A DNA stretch of 64,000 bases from JAPULR01 sp963665075. Its GTDB lineage: Bacteria > Chloroflexota > Dehalococcoidia > Lucifugimonadales > GCA-2712585. The translations under genes were made by a program, and so were the position numbers. The stretch lies in NCBI GenBank assembly GCA_963665075.1, contig OY762063.1:1736001-1800000 (forward strand), in the 5' to 3' direction. The notes under the pieces are model-generated. The model saw only the letters and a program-made list of their open reading frames with translations. It ran no database searches and had not been told where the DNA came from. Shown here one piece after another: positions 48,759 to 56,934 of this stretch; positions within the stretch are counted from its first letter, which is position 1, and each line of letters begins with the position of its first letter.

Positions 48759-49832
48759 ATGAGGACGGCTTTGTTTGAGAGGCACGTGGGGCTGGGGGGG
48801 CGGATGGTGCCTTTTGCGGGGTGGGAGATGCCGGTGCAGTACGCGGGGATTCTGGCGGAGGCGAACGCCGTCCGTTCCAGGGGGGGCATCTTCGACGTTT
48901 CGCACATGGGGCGGATTTACGTGTCGGGGGCTGATTCGACGGGGCTGATGGAGTGGATTCAGACGGGGCGCATCGGGAATCTTCGAATGGGACGGGCGCG
49001 GTATTCGCTGGTGTGCGTGGAGGATGGGGGGATTCTTGACGACACGGTGTCCTACCGGCTGGAGGAGAACCGGTATCTGCTGATATGCAACGCTTCGAAT
49101 CGGGACGCGGTGGTTGAGTGGCTGGAGCGGTGGCGGAGGGAGCGGTATTCGCAGACGTCGTTGGAGGACGTTACCACGGATACGGTGATGATTGCCGTGC
49201 AGGGACCGGACGCGGCATTGCTGGTGGACGGGATGAGCGATGATGAGCCGTCGGGGTTGCGCTTTTTTGGAAGCATGGAGGCGACGGTGCTGGGACGCAG
49301 CGTTTTCGTGGGTCGGACGGGGTACACGGGAGAGGACGGGTTCGAAATCGTGTCGGACGCTCGGGACGGGGCTGACTTGTGGGATGCGCTCCACGAAGGC
49401 GGCATGGCTCCCTGCGGGTTGGGGGCGAGGGACGTATTGCGGCTGGAGGCGGGGCTGCCGCTTCACGGGAGCGACATCGACCTGACCACCACGCCGTTGG
49501 AGGCGGGGTTGGGGCGGTTCGTTAGATTGAAGAAGGATTTCGCGGGCGCGGAAGTCCTTCGCAAGCAGAAGGAGGATGGCGTGGAGAGGTCGCTGGTGGG
49601 GCTGTTTTCGGATGGTCGCAGCATTCCAAGGCATGATTATTCCATCATGGCCGAGGGGGAGAATGTGGGTCGAGTCACAAGCGGGAGCTACTCGCCGAGT
49701 CTTGACAGGAATATAGCTATGGGCTATGTTGAATCGCGATGGTCCGAGGAGGGCCAGCGGCTTCAAATCGACATTCGGGGAAGGCCGACGGAGGCAGTCG
49801 TCACGTCGCTTCCCTTCTACAAGCGAAAGTGA
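48759..49832 (+). CDS. gcvT: Aminomethyltransferase GcvT (glycine cleavage T protein)
   Basis: 357 residues from ATG 48759 (GGAG eight bases upstream); TTG 48729 would add 10 residues. T protein transfers the methylene of glycine to tetrahydrofolate. Motifs: LGGRMVPFAGWEMPVQY, IFDVSHMGRIYV, GRTGYTGEDGFEI and LGARDVLRLEAGLPLHG. First gene of gcvT-H-PA-PB. No glycine riboswitch was seen in the leader. Confidence 0.95.
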   Translation: MRTALFERHVGLGGRMVPFAGWEMPVQYAGILAEANAVRSRGGIFDVSHMGRIYVSGADSTGLMEWIQTGRIGNLRMGRARYSLVCVEDGGILDDTVSYRLEENRYLLICNASNRDAVVEWLERWRRERYSQTSLEDVTTDTVMIAVQGPDAALLVDGMSDDEPSGLRFFGSMEATVLGRSVFVGRTGYTGEDGFEIVSDARDGADLWDALHEGGMAPCGLGARDVLRLEAGLPLHGSDIDLTTTPLEAGLGRFVRLKKDFAGAEVLRKQKEDGVERSLVGLFSDGRSIPRHDYSIMAEGENVGRVTSGSYSPSLDRNIAMGYVESRWSEEGQRLQIDIRGRPTEAVVTSLPFYKRK

Positions 49833-49911
49833 GACGGAGGAGTGGCAAGAGCGCGAGTAATGCCGCGTCTTCCGCCCGTCTTCTTCGCAACATCTGAACG
49901 ACGGAAGGGCA

Positions 49912-50304
49912 ATGAATCCTACGGACAGGAAATACTCCAAGGAACACGAGTGGGCCTTAGTGGACGGCTCAGGCCTGGTGGTGGTGGGTATCACGGACTA
50001 CGCCCAGGACCAGCTGGGGGACGTGGTGTACGTGGAACTGCCCGGTGCCGGCGCCGAGGTGGGGCAGTTCGAGAAGCTGGGCGAGATTGAATCGGTAAAG
50101 GCCGTTTCGGACATTTTCGCGCCCGTCGGCGGGCAGGTGGTGGAGGTGAACGGGGAGTTGGAAGGTCAGCCGGAACTGGTGAACGACGACCCCACGGGCG
50201 GCGGCTGGATGGTGAAGGTGCGGGCCGAAAACGCGGACGCGGAGATGGGCAACCTGATGTCTGCGTCGGAGTACGAATCCTTCCTGGAGTCTGAGGCGCA
50301 CTAG
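49912..50304 (+). CDS. gcvH: Glycine cleavage H protein
   Basis: 130 residues from ATG 49912. The lipoylated lysine lies in GEIESVKAVSDIFAPVGG. H protein shuttles the aminomethyl group between the P, T and L proteins. DPTGGGWMVKV near the C-terminus is typical. Confidence 0.96.
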   Translation: MNPTDRKYSKEHEWALVDGSGLVVVGITDYAQDQLGDVVYVELPGAGAEVGQFEKLGEIESVKAVSDIFAPVGGQVVEVNGELEGQPELVNDDPTGGGWMVKVRAENADAEMGNLMSASEYESFLESEAH

Positions 50305-50312
50305 CGGTGAGG

Positions 50313-50466
50313 AGACCTTTGCGTAACTGCCGGATGGGACATCCACTCCGCCCAAATCACCCTCATCTCCGCATCAAGCACGGGGCAGGCTCCAACCTTC
50401 TCCCTCAGGGGAGAAGGGAGAAGATGGATTCCCGCTTGCGCGGGAATGACGGTTATGCAGAGGTCT
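50313..50466. mobile_element. MITE-like element between gcvH and gcvPA
   Basis: Left end AGACCTTTGCGTAAC (50313-50327) and right end GTTATGCAGAGGTCT (50452-50466) are inverted copies at 13 of 15 bases, like the pair at 19.9 kb. The interior holds a CATCTCCGCATCAAGCACGGGG repeat, a CTTCTCCCTCAGGGGAGAAGG hairpin and GGATTCCCGCTTGCGCGGGAATGACGG. It starts 9 bases after gcvH and ends 3 bases before the GTG of gcvPA. Confidence 0.68.
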
Positions 50467-50469
50467 GCC

Positions 50470-51804
50470 GTGAGTGAGAACGGCGGCGTTTCCTTCCAGT
50501 CCCACTACATGCCCAACACGCCGGCCCAGCGGGCGGAGATGCTGGAGGCGTTGAGGCTGGACTCCATCGACCGATTATTCGAGGACATACCTGCGGAGCA
50601 TCGCAGTCCTTCGCTGAACATCCCGCCGCCCACGTCGGAGTTGGAGCTTCGCGCGGAATTAGAGGCGTTGGCGGGTTCCAACGTGAACACAGGCGCGTAC
50701 GCGTCCTTCCTGGGGGCCGGAGTCTACAACCACTTCATCCCCAGCATTATGAAGCCGCTCATCACCCGCGGGGAGTTTCTGACTTCGTACACGCCATACC
50801 AGGCGGAGGCGAGCCAGGGGACGTTGCAGGTAGCCTACGAGTTCCAGACGATGGTGTGCAGCCTGATGGGGATGGAGGTGGCGAACGACGGAATGTACGA
50901 GGGGGCGTCGAGCCTGGCGGAAGCGGCCTTGATGGCCTGCCGCGTGACCGGACGGGAGGAGATATGCGTGCTGGATACCGTTTCGCCTACGTACAGGGAG
51001 GTGGTGGAAACCTACGCGCTGCCGCAAGGGTTGAAGGTGTCGGTTGTGGACTCAGAAGGGACGCGTCTGCCGGAAGGGGCGGCGTGTCTGTTGACGCAGT
51101 ATCCGAACTTCTACGGATATATGGAAGACCTGGCGGCGCACAAGGTGGCGGCGCAGGAGCGGGACGCGCTGCTGGTGGTCTCGACGGACCCGGTGGCGAT
51201 GGGGATGTTCCGTCCTCCCGGGGAGTTCGGCGCGGACGTGGTGACGGGGGAGGGGCAGGCCATAGGAGTGCCGATGAGCTTCGGCGGGCCGTTCATTGGC
51301 CTTTTCGCCACGCGGAAGAAGTATCTGCGGCAGATGCCCGGTCGGATTGTGGGGCGGACGGTTGACTCGGAGGGGAAGACGGGGTACGTGCTGACGCTTC
51401 AGACGCGGGAGCAGCACATCCGGCGGGAGCGGGCGACGAGCAACATCTGCACCAGCCAGGCGCTGCTTGCATTGGCGAGCGCCATCACCATTGCGGCTCT
51501 AGGCAAGCAGGGGCTGAAAAAGGTGGCGGAACTCAGCTACCACAAGGCCCACTACGCGGCGTCTTTGATTGGAAGGGTGGCGGGGTATTCGTTCCCGATT
51601 CGCGGGACGTTCTTCAAAGAGTTCGTGGTGAAGTGCCCCGCCAGTCCCAGAGTCATCAACGAGCGGCTGCTGGAGAGCGGGATAATCGGCGGGCTGGACA
51701 TCAGCCACGTCATGCCCAACTGCATGCTGATTTGCGTCACGGAGATGAATACGCGGCATGAGATTGAGGCGTTGGCGGGGGCGCTTTCGGAGTTCAGCCG
51801 ATGA
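50470..51804 (+). CDS. gcvPA: Glycine dehydrogenase (decarboxylating) subunit 1
   Basis: 444 residues from GTG 50470, which has AGAGG six bases upstream; ATG 50446 and 50455 are in frame but lie inside the MITE-like element. The conserved region begins YMPNTPAQRAEMLEAL and includes SFLGAGVYNHFIPSIM, TPYQAEASQGTLQ, EGASSLAEAALMA and SFGGPFIGLFA. With subunit 2 it forms the PLP-dependent P protein. Confidence 0.94.
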   Translation: MSENGGVSFQSHYMPNTPAQRAEMLEALRLDSIDRLFEDIPAEHRSPSLNIPPPTSELELRAELEALAGSNVNTGAYASFLGAGVYNHFIPSIMKPLITRGEFLTSYTPYQAEASQGTLQVAYEFQTMVCSLMGMEVANDGMYEGASSLAEAALMACRVTGREEICVLDTVSPTYREVVETYALPQGLKVSVVDSEGTRLPEGAACLLTQYPNFYGYMEDLAAHKVAAQERDALLVVSTDPVAMGMFRPPGEFGADVVTGEGQAIGVPMSFGGPFIGLFATRKKYLRQMPGRIVGRTVDSEGKTGYVLTLQTREQHIRRERATSNICTSQALLALASAITIAALGKQGLKKVAELSYHKAHYAASLIGRVAGYSFPIRGTFFKEFVVKCPASPRVINERLLESGIIGGLDISHVMPNCMLICVTEMNTRHEIEALAGALSEFSR

Positions 51805-53255
51805 ACACGCTTGACAACAATCGCCGTCTGTTGATGGAGCGGAGCGTGCCCGGTCGGGTGGGGACCGTCCTGCCGGACCTGGACGTGCCGGAGCAGCCGC
51901 TGCCGGGTAAGGAAATGCTGCGGGATGAGGTGGATTTGCCGGAGGTGACGGAGCCGGAAATCGTCCGTTACTTCACCAATCTGAGCCGGATGAATTTCTC
52001 CATCGACACCCACTTCTACCCGTTGGGAAGTTGTACGATGAAGTACAACCCGAAGATCAACGACGAAGCGGCTTTCCTTCCCGGATTCGCCGCCATTCAT
52101 CCCCAGCAGCCCGCCGCGCAGGTGCAGGGGGCGCTGGAGTTGATGCACCATCTCCAGAATTATCTGGCGGAGATAACGGGCATGGCGGGAGTCAGTCTGG
52201 CGTCGCTGGCCGGAGCGCAGGGGGAGTTGTGCGGGATTCTGATGATTCAGAAGTATCATCGGGACAGGGGCGACGGCGACAGGCTGAAGATGTTGGTGCC
52301 GGACAGCGCCCACGGGACGAATCCGGCGTCGGCGGCGATGGCGGGCTTTCGGGTGGTCTCGATTCCGACGGACGCAGACGGCAACTGCGACCTGGAGGCG
52401 TTGAAGAAAGAGGCGACGCCGGATTTGGCGGGGATGATGATAACGCTTCCGAGCACGTTGGGGCTGTTCGACCCGAACATTACTGAGGTCAACCGGCTCA
52501 TCCACGAGGCGGGGGGGCTGGTGTACGCCGACGGCGCGAACATGAACGCGCTGTTGGGACGGGCGAAGATGGGGGACTTGGGTTTCGATGTGATGCATCT
52601 GAATCTGCACAAGACCTTCAGCACGCCCCACGGCGGCGGCGGGCCGGGGGCCGGGCCTGTGTGCGCCCAGCCTAACTTGCAGCCTTATCTGGCGGCGCCG
52701 GTGGTGGAGAAGCGCGATGGTCGTTTCGTTCTCTCCACGCCGGAGAAGACCATCGGGAAGGTTTCGGCGTCTCACGGAAACTTCGGGGTGCTGGTGCGGG
52801 CGTACACGTACATACGGACGCTGGGGGACGCGGGGTTGAAGCTGGTCAGCGAGAACGCGGTGCTGAACGCGAATTACATTCTATCGAAGCTCAAAGACAA
52901 GTACCTGCTGCCCTTCGACAGGCCGTGCATGCACGAGGTGGTGCTTTCGGCGAACTGGCAGAAGGCCAAGGGGGTGCGGGGGCTGGAGACGGCGAAGCGG
53001 CTGCTGGACTACGGGTTCCACGCGCCGACGATGTACTTCCCGCTGACGGTGGACGAGGCGCTGCTCATCGAGCCGACGGAGACGGAGAGCAAGGAGACGC
53101 TGGACGAGTTCATAGAGGCGATGCGGGCCATCGACCAGGAGGCGACGGAGAACCCGGAACTGGTGCAGAACGCGCCGCACACGTTGCCGGTGCGCCGGTT
53201 GAACGAGGCGCAGGCGGCGCGGCGTCCGGACCTGCGGTGGGAGCGGAAGGAGTAG
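51801..53255 (+). CDS. gcvPB: Glycine dehydrogenase (decarboxylating) subunit 2
   Basis: 484 residues from ATG 51801, overlapping the gcvPA stop by 4 bases. The PLP lysine is in NLHKTFSTPHGGGGPG. NPKINDEAAFLPGFAAIHP and PDSAHGTNPASAAMAGF are family blocks. Decarboxylates glycine and loads H protein. Confidence 0.96.
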   Translation: MNTLDNNRRLLMERSVPGRVGTVLPDLDVPEQPLPGKEMLRDEVDLPEVTEPEIVRYFTNLSRMNFSIDTHFYPLGSCTMKYNPKINDEAAFLPGFAAIHPQQPAAQVQGALELMHHLQNYLAEITGMAGVSLASLAGAQGELCGILMIQKYHRDRGDGDRLKMLVPDSAHGTNPASAAMAGFRVVSIPTDADGNCDLEALKKEATPDLAGMMITLPSTLGLFDPNITEVNRLIHEAGGLVYADGANMNALLGRAKMGDLGFDVMHLNLHKTFSTPHGGGGPGAGPVCAQPNLQPYLAAPVVEKRDGRFVLSTPEKTIGKVSASHGNFGVLVRAYTYIRTLGDAGLKLVSENAVLNANYILSKLKDKYLLPFDRPCMHEVVLSANWQKAKGVRGLETAKRLLDYGFHAPTMYFPLTVDEALLIEPTETESKETLDEFIEAMRAIDQEATENPELVQNAPHTLPVRRLNEAQAARRPDLRWERKE

Positions 53256-53259
53256 ATCC

Positions 53260-53640
53260 ATGTCGATTATCGACCATCGAGAAGCTCAGGAGATACCGTG
53301 GCGTCCCAACTATCGGGTGTGGTCCGTGGCGGGGATTGATCAGGGGGTTGACTGCACCCTGCACTACAGCACCATCGAGCCGGGGGCCGGCGCGCCGATG
53401 CACATCCACGAGGTGGACGAACTGATTACGGTGCTGGAGGGGCAGGTGGAAGGGCAAATCGGGGAAGAGTCGGCAACGGTCACGCCCAACCAGACGATGG
53501 TAATACCGAAGGGGATCGCCCACAAGTTCACCGCGTCGGGGGAATCCACTGCCGTGGCGTTGGCCTTCTTCCCGTGCAGCGACGGGATGCAGAACACGAC
53601 GTACGTGGAGGGGGAGCCGCCGGAAGCGTACCGGAAGTAG
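53260..53640 (+). CDS. Cupin-domain protein
   Basis: 126 residues from ATG 53260, 4 bases after gcvPB. A single cupin barrel: HYSTIEPGAGAPMHIHEVDE (metal-binding His motif 1) and IPKGIAHKFTASGES (motif 2). Enzyme or sensor function is open; small cupins of this kind may bind a metabolite. Apparently co-transcribed with the gcv genes. Confidence 0.82.
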   Translation: MSIIDHREAQEIPWRPNYRVWSVAGIDQGVDCTLHYSTIEPGAGAPMHIHEVDELITVLEGQVEGQIGEESATVTPNQTMVIPKGIAHKFTASGESTAVALAFFPCSDGMQNTTYVEGEPPEAYRK

Positions 53641-53659
53641 GCGTGGGATCCCGCTCGAC

Positions 53660-53720
53660 CCTTCGACAAGCTCAGCGGTGGGATGCCCTCACCCAAGATG
53701 GGAGAGGGAATAAAAGGGAA
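53660..53720. repeat. Dispersed repeat fragment
   Basis: CGACCCTTCGACAAGCTCAG followed by CGGTGGGATGCCCTCACCCAAGATGGGAGAGGG, a shortened form of boxes seen elsewhere. Confidence 0.55.
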
Positions 53721-53778
53721 GATTAAATTTGGCGACGGAGGAACGTCGTCTTATCTGAACAGGAGGCATACAGAGAAA

Positions 53779-54243
53779 ATGGCAGCAGAAATCGGACAAG
53801 CAGCGCCGGAGTTCACCCTGCCCGACCAGTCGGGCAACCAGGTTTCCCTGAGCGGATTAAGGGGGAAGAAGGTAGTCCTGTCCTTCTACGTCTTCGACTT
53901 CACAGGCGGTTGAGGGACCCAGGTCTCCTCATTCAACGGGGCGAACGCCCAGTTTGAGGAGAGAGGCGCCCAGGTTTTGGGCGTCAGCTGCGACAGCCAG
54001 CATTCGCATCGGGCATGGTCGGAGTCGATGGGGGACGTTCAGTATCCGCTGCTGGCGGATTTTCATCCCCACGGCGCGATGACCAGCGACTACGGTCTTT
54101 TCAACGACGCGGTAGGGACTCCGCGACGGGCGATAATAATCGTGGACAAAGGCGGCACGGTGCAGTTCCGCCGGGAGTACGCGCCCGGAACGTTGCCCAC
54201 CCCGGAGGAGATCCTCGGGGAGTTGGACAAGCTGGGGGGATAA
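53779..54243 (+). CDS. Peroxiredoxin (AhpC/TSA family), probable selenoprotein
   Basis: 154 residues from ATG 53779 (AGGAGG 12 bases upstream), reading TGA 53911-53913 as selenocysteine (residue 45). The N-terminus APEFTLPDQSGNQVSLSGLR and VVLSFYVFDFTGG lead to the TGA where peroxiredoxins have the peroxidatic cysteine (FxxFTxxC). The frame continues GTQVSSFN, VLGVSCDSQHSHRAW, YPLLADFHP, GTPRRAIIIVDK and ends at TAA, all normal for the family. Loss of either half would leave no function. A second Cys in SCDS may resolve the selenenic acid. Co-directional with the gcv operon and trmI. Confidence 0.92.
53925..53961 (+). promoter_or_regulatory. Putative bacterial SECIS hairpin of the peroxiredoxin gene
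   Basis: CUCCUCA (53925-53931) pairs perfectly with UGAGGAG (53955-53961); inside, AAC pairs with GUU and GGGC with GCCC, closing a GAAC loop 30 bases after the UGA. The stem is coding sequence, as in known bacterial SECIS elements. Confidence 0.65.
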
Positions 54244-54264
54244 CGGAATCCCAGGGGGTGAGTG

Positions 54265-55140
54265 ATGGTTGAGACGTCCATGACCGCCCAGTTGGAGGAA
54301 AGCGACTCGCGCGGGCCGTTTCGGTACGGCGGGCTTGCGCTTCTCATCGATCGGAAGGGGCGGCGATACCTGCTGCACCTGCGGGAGGAGGGGGCGTTTC
54401 ATACCCACATGGGGTATCTGGAGCACCGGGCGATTATCGGCCGGGAGCCGGGGGGGTGGTTCCAGACGAACAGCGGGCATCGGTTTCTGGCGTTGAAGCC
54501 CACGCTATCCGACTACATCCTGGAGATGAAGCGGGCGACGCAGGTCATCTACCCGAAGGACGTGGGGGCGATTCTGATGTTGGGGGATATTTTCCCAGGC
54601 GCGCGGGTGGTGGAAGGGGGATTCGGGTCAGGGGCGCTGACGATGGCGCTGCTGCGGGCCGCGGGGCCGGAGGGAAGCGTCACGTCCTACGAAATCCGGC
54701 CGGGGCAGGCGGAGAAGTCGATGGGGCGGATACGGCCCCTTATGCCCGACGGGGCGGCCTTCAACGTTCGGGAGGCGGACATCTACGAGGGTATCGAAGA
54801 GCGGGAGGTGGACCGAATCACGCTGGACCTGCCGGAGCCGTGGAGGGTGGTTTCCGCCGCCGCGGAAGCGCTGGCGCCGGGGGGGATTTTTCTGAGCTTC
54901 CTGCCGACTACGCTACAGGTGCACAAACTGACGTTGGAGCTTCAGGGGCACGGGGAGTTTCAGTTGGTGGATACGGTGGAGTTGATGCTTCGTCCGTGGC
55001 ACGTGTCGGAGAGGAGCATGAGGCCGGATCATCGGATGGTGGCGCACACGGGGTTCATAACGACGGCAAGGAAGTGCGCGCCGAGGCCGGGGGGGTCGTC
55101 GATTCAATCAATGGAGAAAGGGAAGGTCAAGAATGGATAG
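54265..55140 (+). CDS. trmI: tRNA (adenine-58-N1)-methyltransferase TrmI
   Basis: 291 residues from ATG 54265 (GTG 54262 also possible). N-terminal barrel, then HTHMGYLEHRAIIGREPGG, LKPTLSDYILEMKRATQVIY and AdoMet motif GARVVEGGFGSGALTMALLR, DLPEPWRVV and FLPTTLQVHKL. Family hallmarks of TrmI, which methylates A58 of tRNA as a tetramer. Overlaps the next gene by 8 bases. Confidence 0.93.
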   Translation: MVETSMTAQLEESDSRGPFRYGGLALLIDRKGRRYLLHLREEGAFHTHMGYLEHRAIIGREPGGWFQTNSGHRFLALKPTLSDYILEMKRATQVIYPKDVGAILMLGDIFPGARVVEGGFGSGALTMALLRAAGPEGSVTSYEIRPGQAEKSMGRIRPLMPDGAAFNVREADIYEGIEEREVDRITLDLPEPWRVVSAAAEALAPGGIFLSFLPTTLQVHKLTLELQGHGEFQLVDTVELMLRPWHVSERSMRPDHRMVAHTGFITTARKCAPRPGGSSIQSMEKGKVKNG

Positions 55141-55702
55141 AGAAGCGACGTTGGAGTTTCTGGAGCAGCACGTGAAGACGGAGGTGCTGATGCGGCACTT
55201 GCTGGGGGTCGAGGCGGCGATGCGGGGGTACGCGCGGAAGTACGGGGAAAACGAGGAGGAGTGGGGGATTGCCGGGCTGGTGCACGACTTCGATTGGGAG
55301 ATATGTCCGACGCCGGAGGAGCATCCGATGTTCGGCGCGGGCCTGCTGCGGGAGGCGGGGTTTCCTGAGCACATCGTGAGGGCGGTGCTGACCCACGGCG
55401 ACCACACGGGGCTGAGCCGCGACAGCCGGATGGAGAAGACGCTGTTCGCGGTGGACGAGCTATCGGGGTTCATCCGCGCGGTGGCGCTGGTGCGTCCGGG
55501 GAAGAGTCTGGACGACCTGAAGCCTCGCAGCGTTCGCAAGAAGTTCAAGGACAAGCGGTTCGCGAAGGACGTGATTCGGGAGGACATCATCAACGGCGCG
55601 GCGGAGATGGAGTTGGACTTGAACGAGCACATCGCGTTTGTGATTGAGAGCCTCAAGCCGGTGGCGGAACGGCTGGGGCTGCACTCGGAGGCGAAGGGGT
55701 AA
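55133..55702 (+). CDS. HD-domain hydrolase
   Basis: 189 residues from ATG 55133. HD motif in WGIAGLVHDFDWEICPTPEEHP, with upstream MRHLLGVEAAMRGYA and later LTHGDHTGLSRDS. Such small HD proteins are predicted phosphohydrolases of nucleotides. Co-transcribed with trmI. Confidence 0.85.
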   Translation: MDREATLEFLEQHVKTEVLMRHLLGVEAAMRGYARKYGENEEEWGIAGLVHDFDWEICPTPEEHPMFGAGLLREAGFPEHIVRAVLTHGDHTGLSRDSRMEKTLFAVDELSGFIRAVALVRPGKSLDDLKPRSVRKKFKDKRFAKDVIREDIINGAAEMELDLNEHIAFVIESLKPVAERLGLHSEAKG

Positions 55703-55731
55703 GGAGGGAGAGATTCTTCGTCGGGGACGCC

Positions 55732-56934
55732 TCAGAATGACATGAGTTGGTCGCCATAGGAAGGGTAGCGGGCTTGTAGGAGGGGGACGTGGCGGTCGGT
55801 CAGGAGCGGTGGATTCAGCCGTTGCGCCAGGCCTGCCAACTCTGAGGAGGGTTGAAGGCCCCACGGCGGAGCTTCGGGGACGTTTTTACCTTGGATGAGG
55901 ACTTTGAAGTCGCCCATGCCTTCGGGGCGGATGAGTTGCAGCATTCCCATGCGGTTGCCGTCTCGCTGATGCTGCGTCAGTCCAAGGGACGGGAGGCGGG
56001 CTATCCAGCGGCGGAGGCCGAGGTTGGTTAGGAATTGGGCCTGGGTGAGATAGGCGAGGTTGGTCATGCCGAATTTCTTGCCGAGACGTTGCAGGGTGGT
56101 GAAGTCAACCTGGGCGGTGATGTCCTGTTGCCCGACACGGACGTATGGGTTGTCGGTCTGGGTGTGGCGATAGAAGGTAGTGAGGGTTCCTCGGAAGCGA
56201 GATGGAGAATATAGTTCGGACGCTTTCCGTCCATAGTCGATGGTGAGTAGGAAGCCGCGGTTGAGGGAGCGGGCGGCGTCGGCGAGCCAGGATGTCATAG
56301 CTAGGTTTATTTCGGCGCGCTGTCCGTCGGCGAGTTTAACGTCCAGGGCGTCTAGTCGGCGTTGGAGTGCGGGGGTGGAGGGTTCGTCTAAGTTTTCGAC
56401 GAATTTATCGTCTTCTAGGGTTACGTAGACTTCGAGCAGCCGACTGTCGCGTTGTTCGACGACGTGGACGGGGAAGGCGTCCAGGAGTTCGTTGGAGAGG
56501 ATGCAGCCGACGACGCCGGACAGGGGGAGGCCGTCGGTCGTTATGGGTTGTGCGCATGCGCCATAGTCTGCGGTGGTGGGGGATGTATCGAGGGAGAGAT
56601 AGCGGAGGGAGCGTTGGAATTCATCAGATAGGGAGGGGGCGAAGTTCAGGATGTCGCGGCTGAGTTGGCCGCTTCCCGCGCCGGCCTCCACCACCCAGAA
56701 GGGGTTGGGGCATTCCAGGAGCCGCGACATCCGGTAGAGTTGGAGACAGAGGAGGGCGCCGAAGGCGGGATGGGCGCCGGGGGCGGTATAGAAGTCGCCT
56801 GTTGCGCCGGTGGGCGAAGGGCCGCGGTAGTAGCCGCCGTTGGGCCAGTAGAGGGCCAAGTCCATGAATTCGGCGAAGGTTATTTTGCCCTTGGCCCGGA
56901 TTTGGTGGGCGAGTTCTTGATCTAGGGGGCGCAC
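55732..56934 (-). CDS. MidA/NDUFAF7-family SAM-dependent methyltransferase
   Basis: 400 residues from GTG 56934; the longer frame upstream is metF and repeats. Begins with LDQELAHQIRAKGKITFAEF and MDLALYWPNGGYY, then FWVVEAGAGSGQLSRDIL (AdoMet motif), ILSNELLDAFPVHVVE and FLLTIDYGRKASELY. The family methylates an Arg of complex I subunit NDUFS2 in mitochondria; the bacterial role is less clear. Its start lies 13 bases inside metF, suggesting coupling. Confidence 0.88.
   Translation of the reverse strand: MRPLDQELAHQIRAKGKITFAEFMDLALYWPNGGYYRGPSPTGATGDFYTAPGAHPAFGALLCLQLYRMSRLLECPNPFWVVEAGAGSGQLSRDILNFAPSLSDEFQRSLRYLSLDTSPTTADYGACAQPITTDGLPLSGVVGCILSNELLDAFPVHVVEQRDSRLLEVYVTLEDDKFVENLDEPSTPALQRRLDALDVKLADGQRAEINLAMTSWLADAARSLNRGFLLTIDYGRKASELYSPSRFRGTLTTFYRHTQTDNPYVRVGQQDITAQVDFTTLQRLGKKFGMTNLAYLTQAQFLTNLGLRRWIARLPSLGLTQHQRDGNRMGMLQLIRPEGMGDFKVLIQGKNVPEAPPWGLQPSSELAGLAQRLNPPLLTDRHVPLLQARYPSYGDQLMSF

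Noticed and set aside
53914..53927. GGGAC/GUCUC hairpin immediately after the peroxiredoxin UGA as the SECIS
   Set aside because: Its loop would be only 6-9 bases from UGA, too close for known bacterial SECIS elements; the stem at 53925-53961 fits better.
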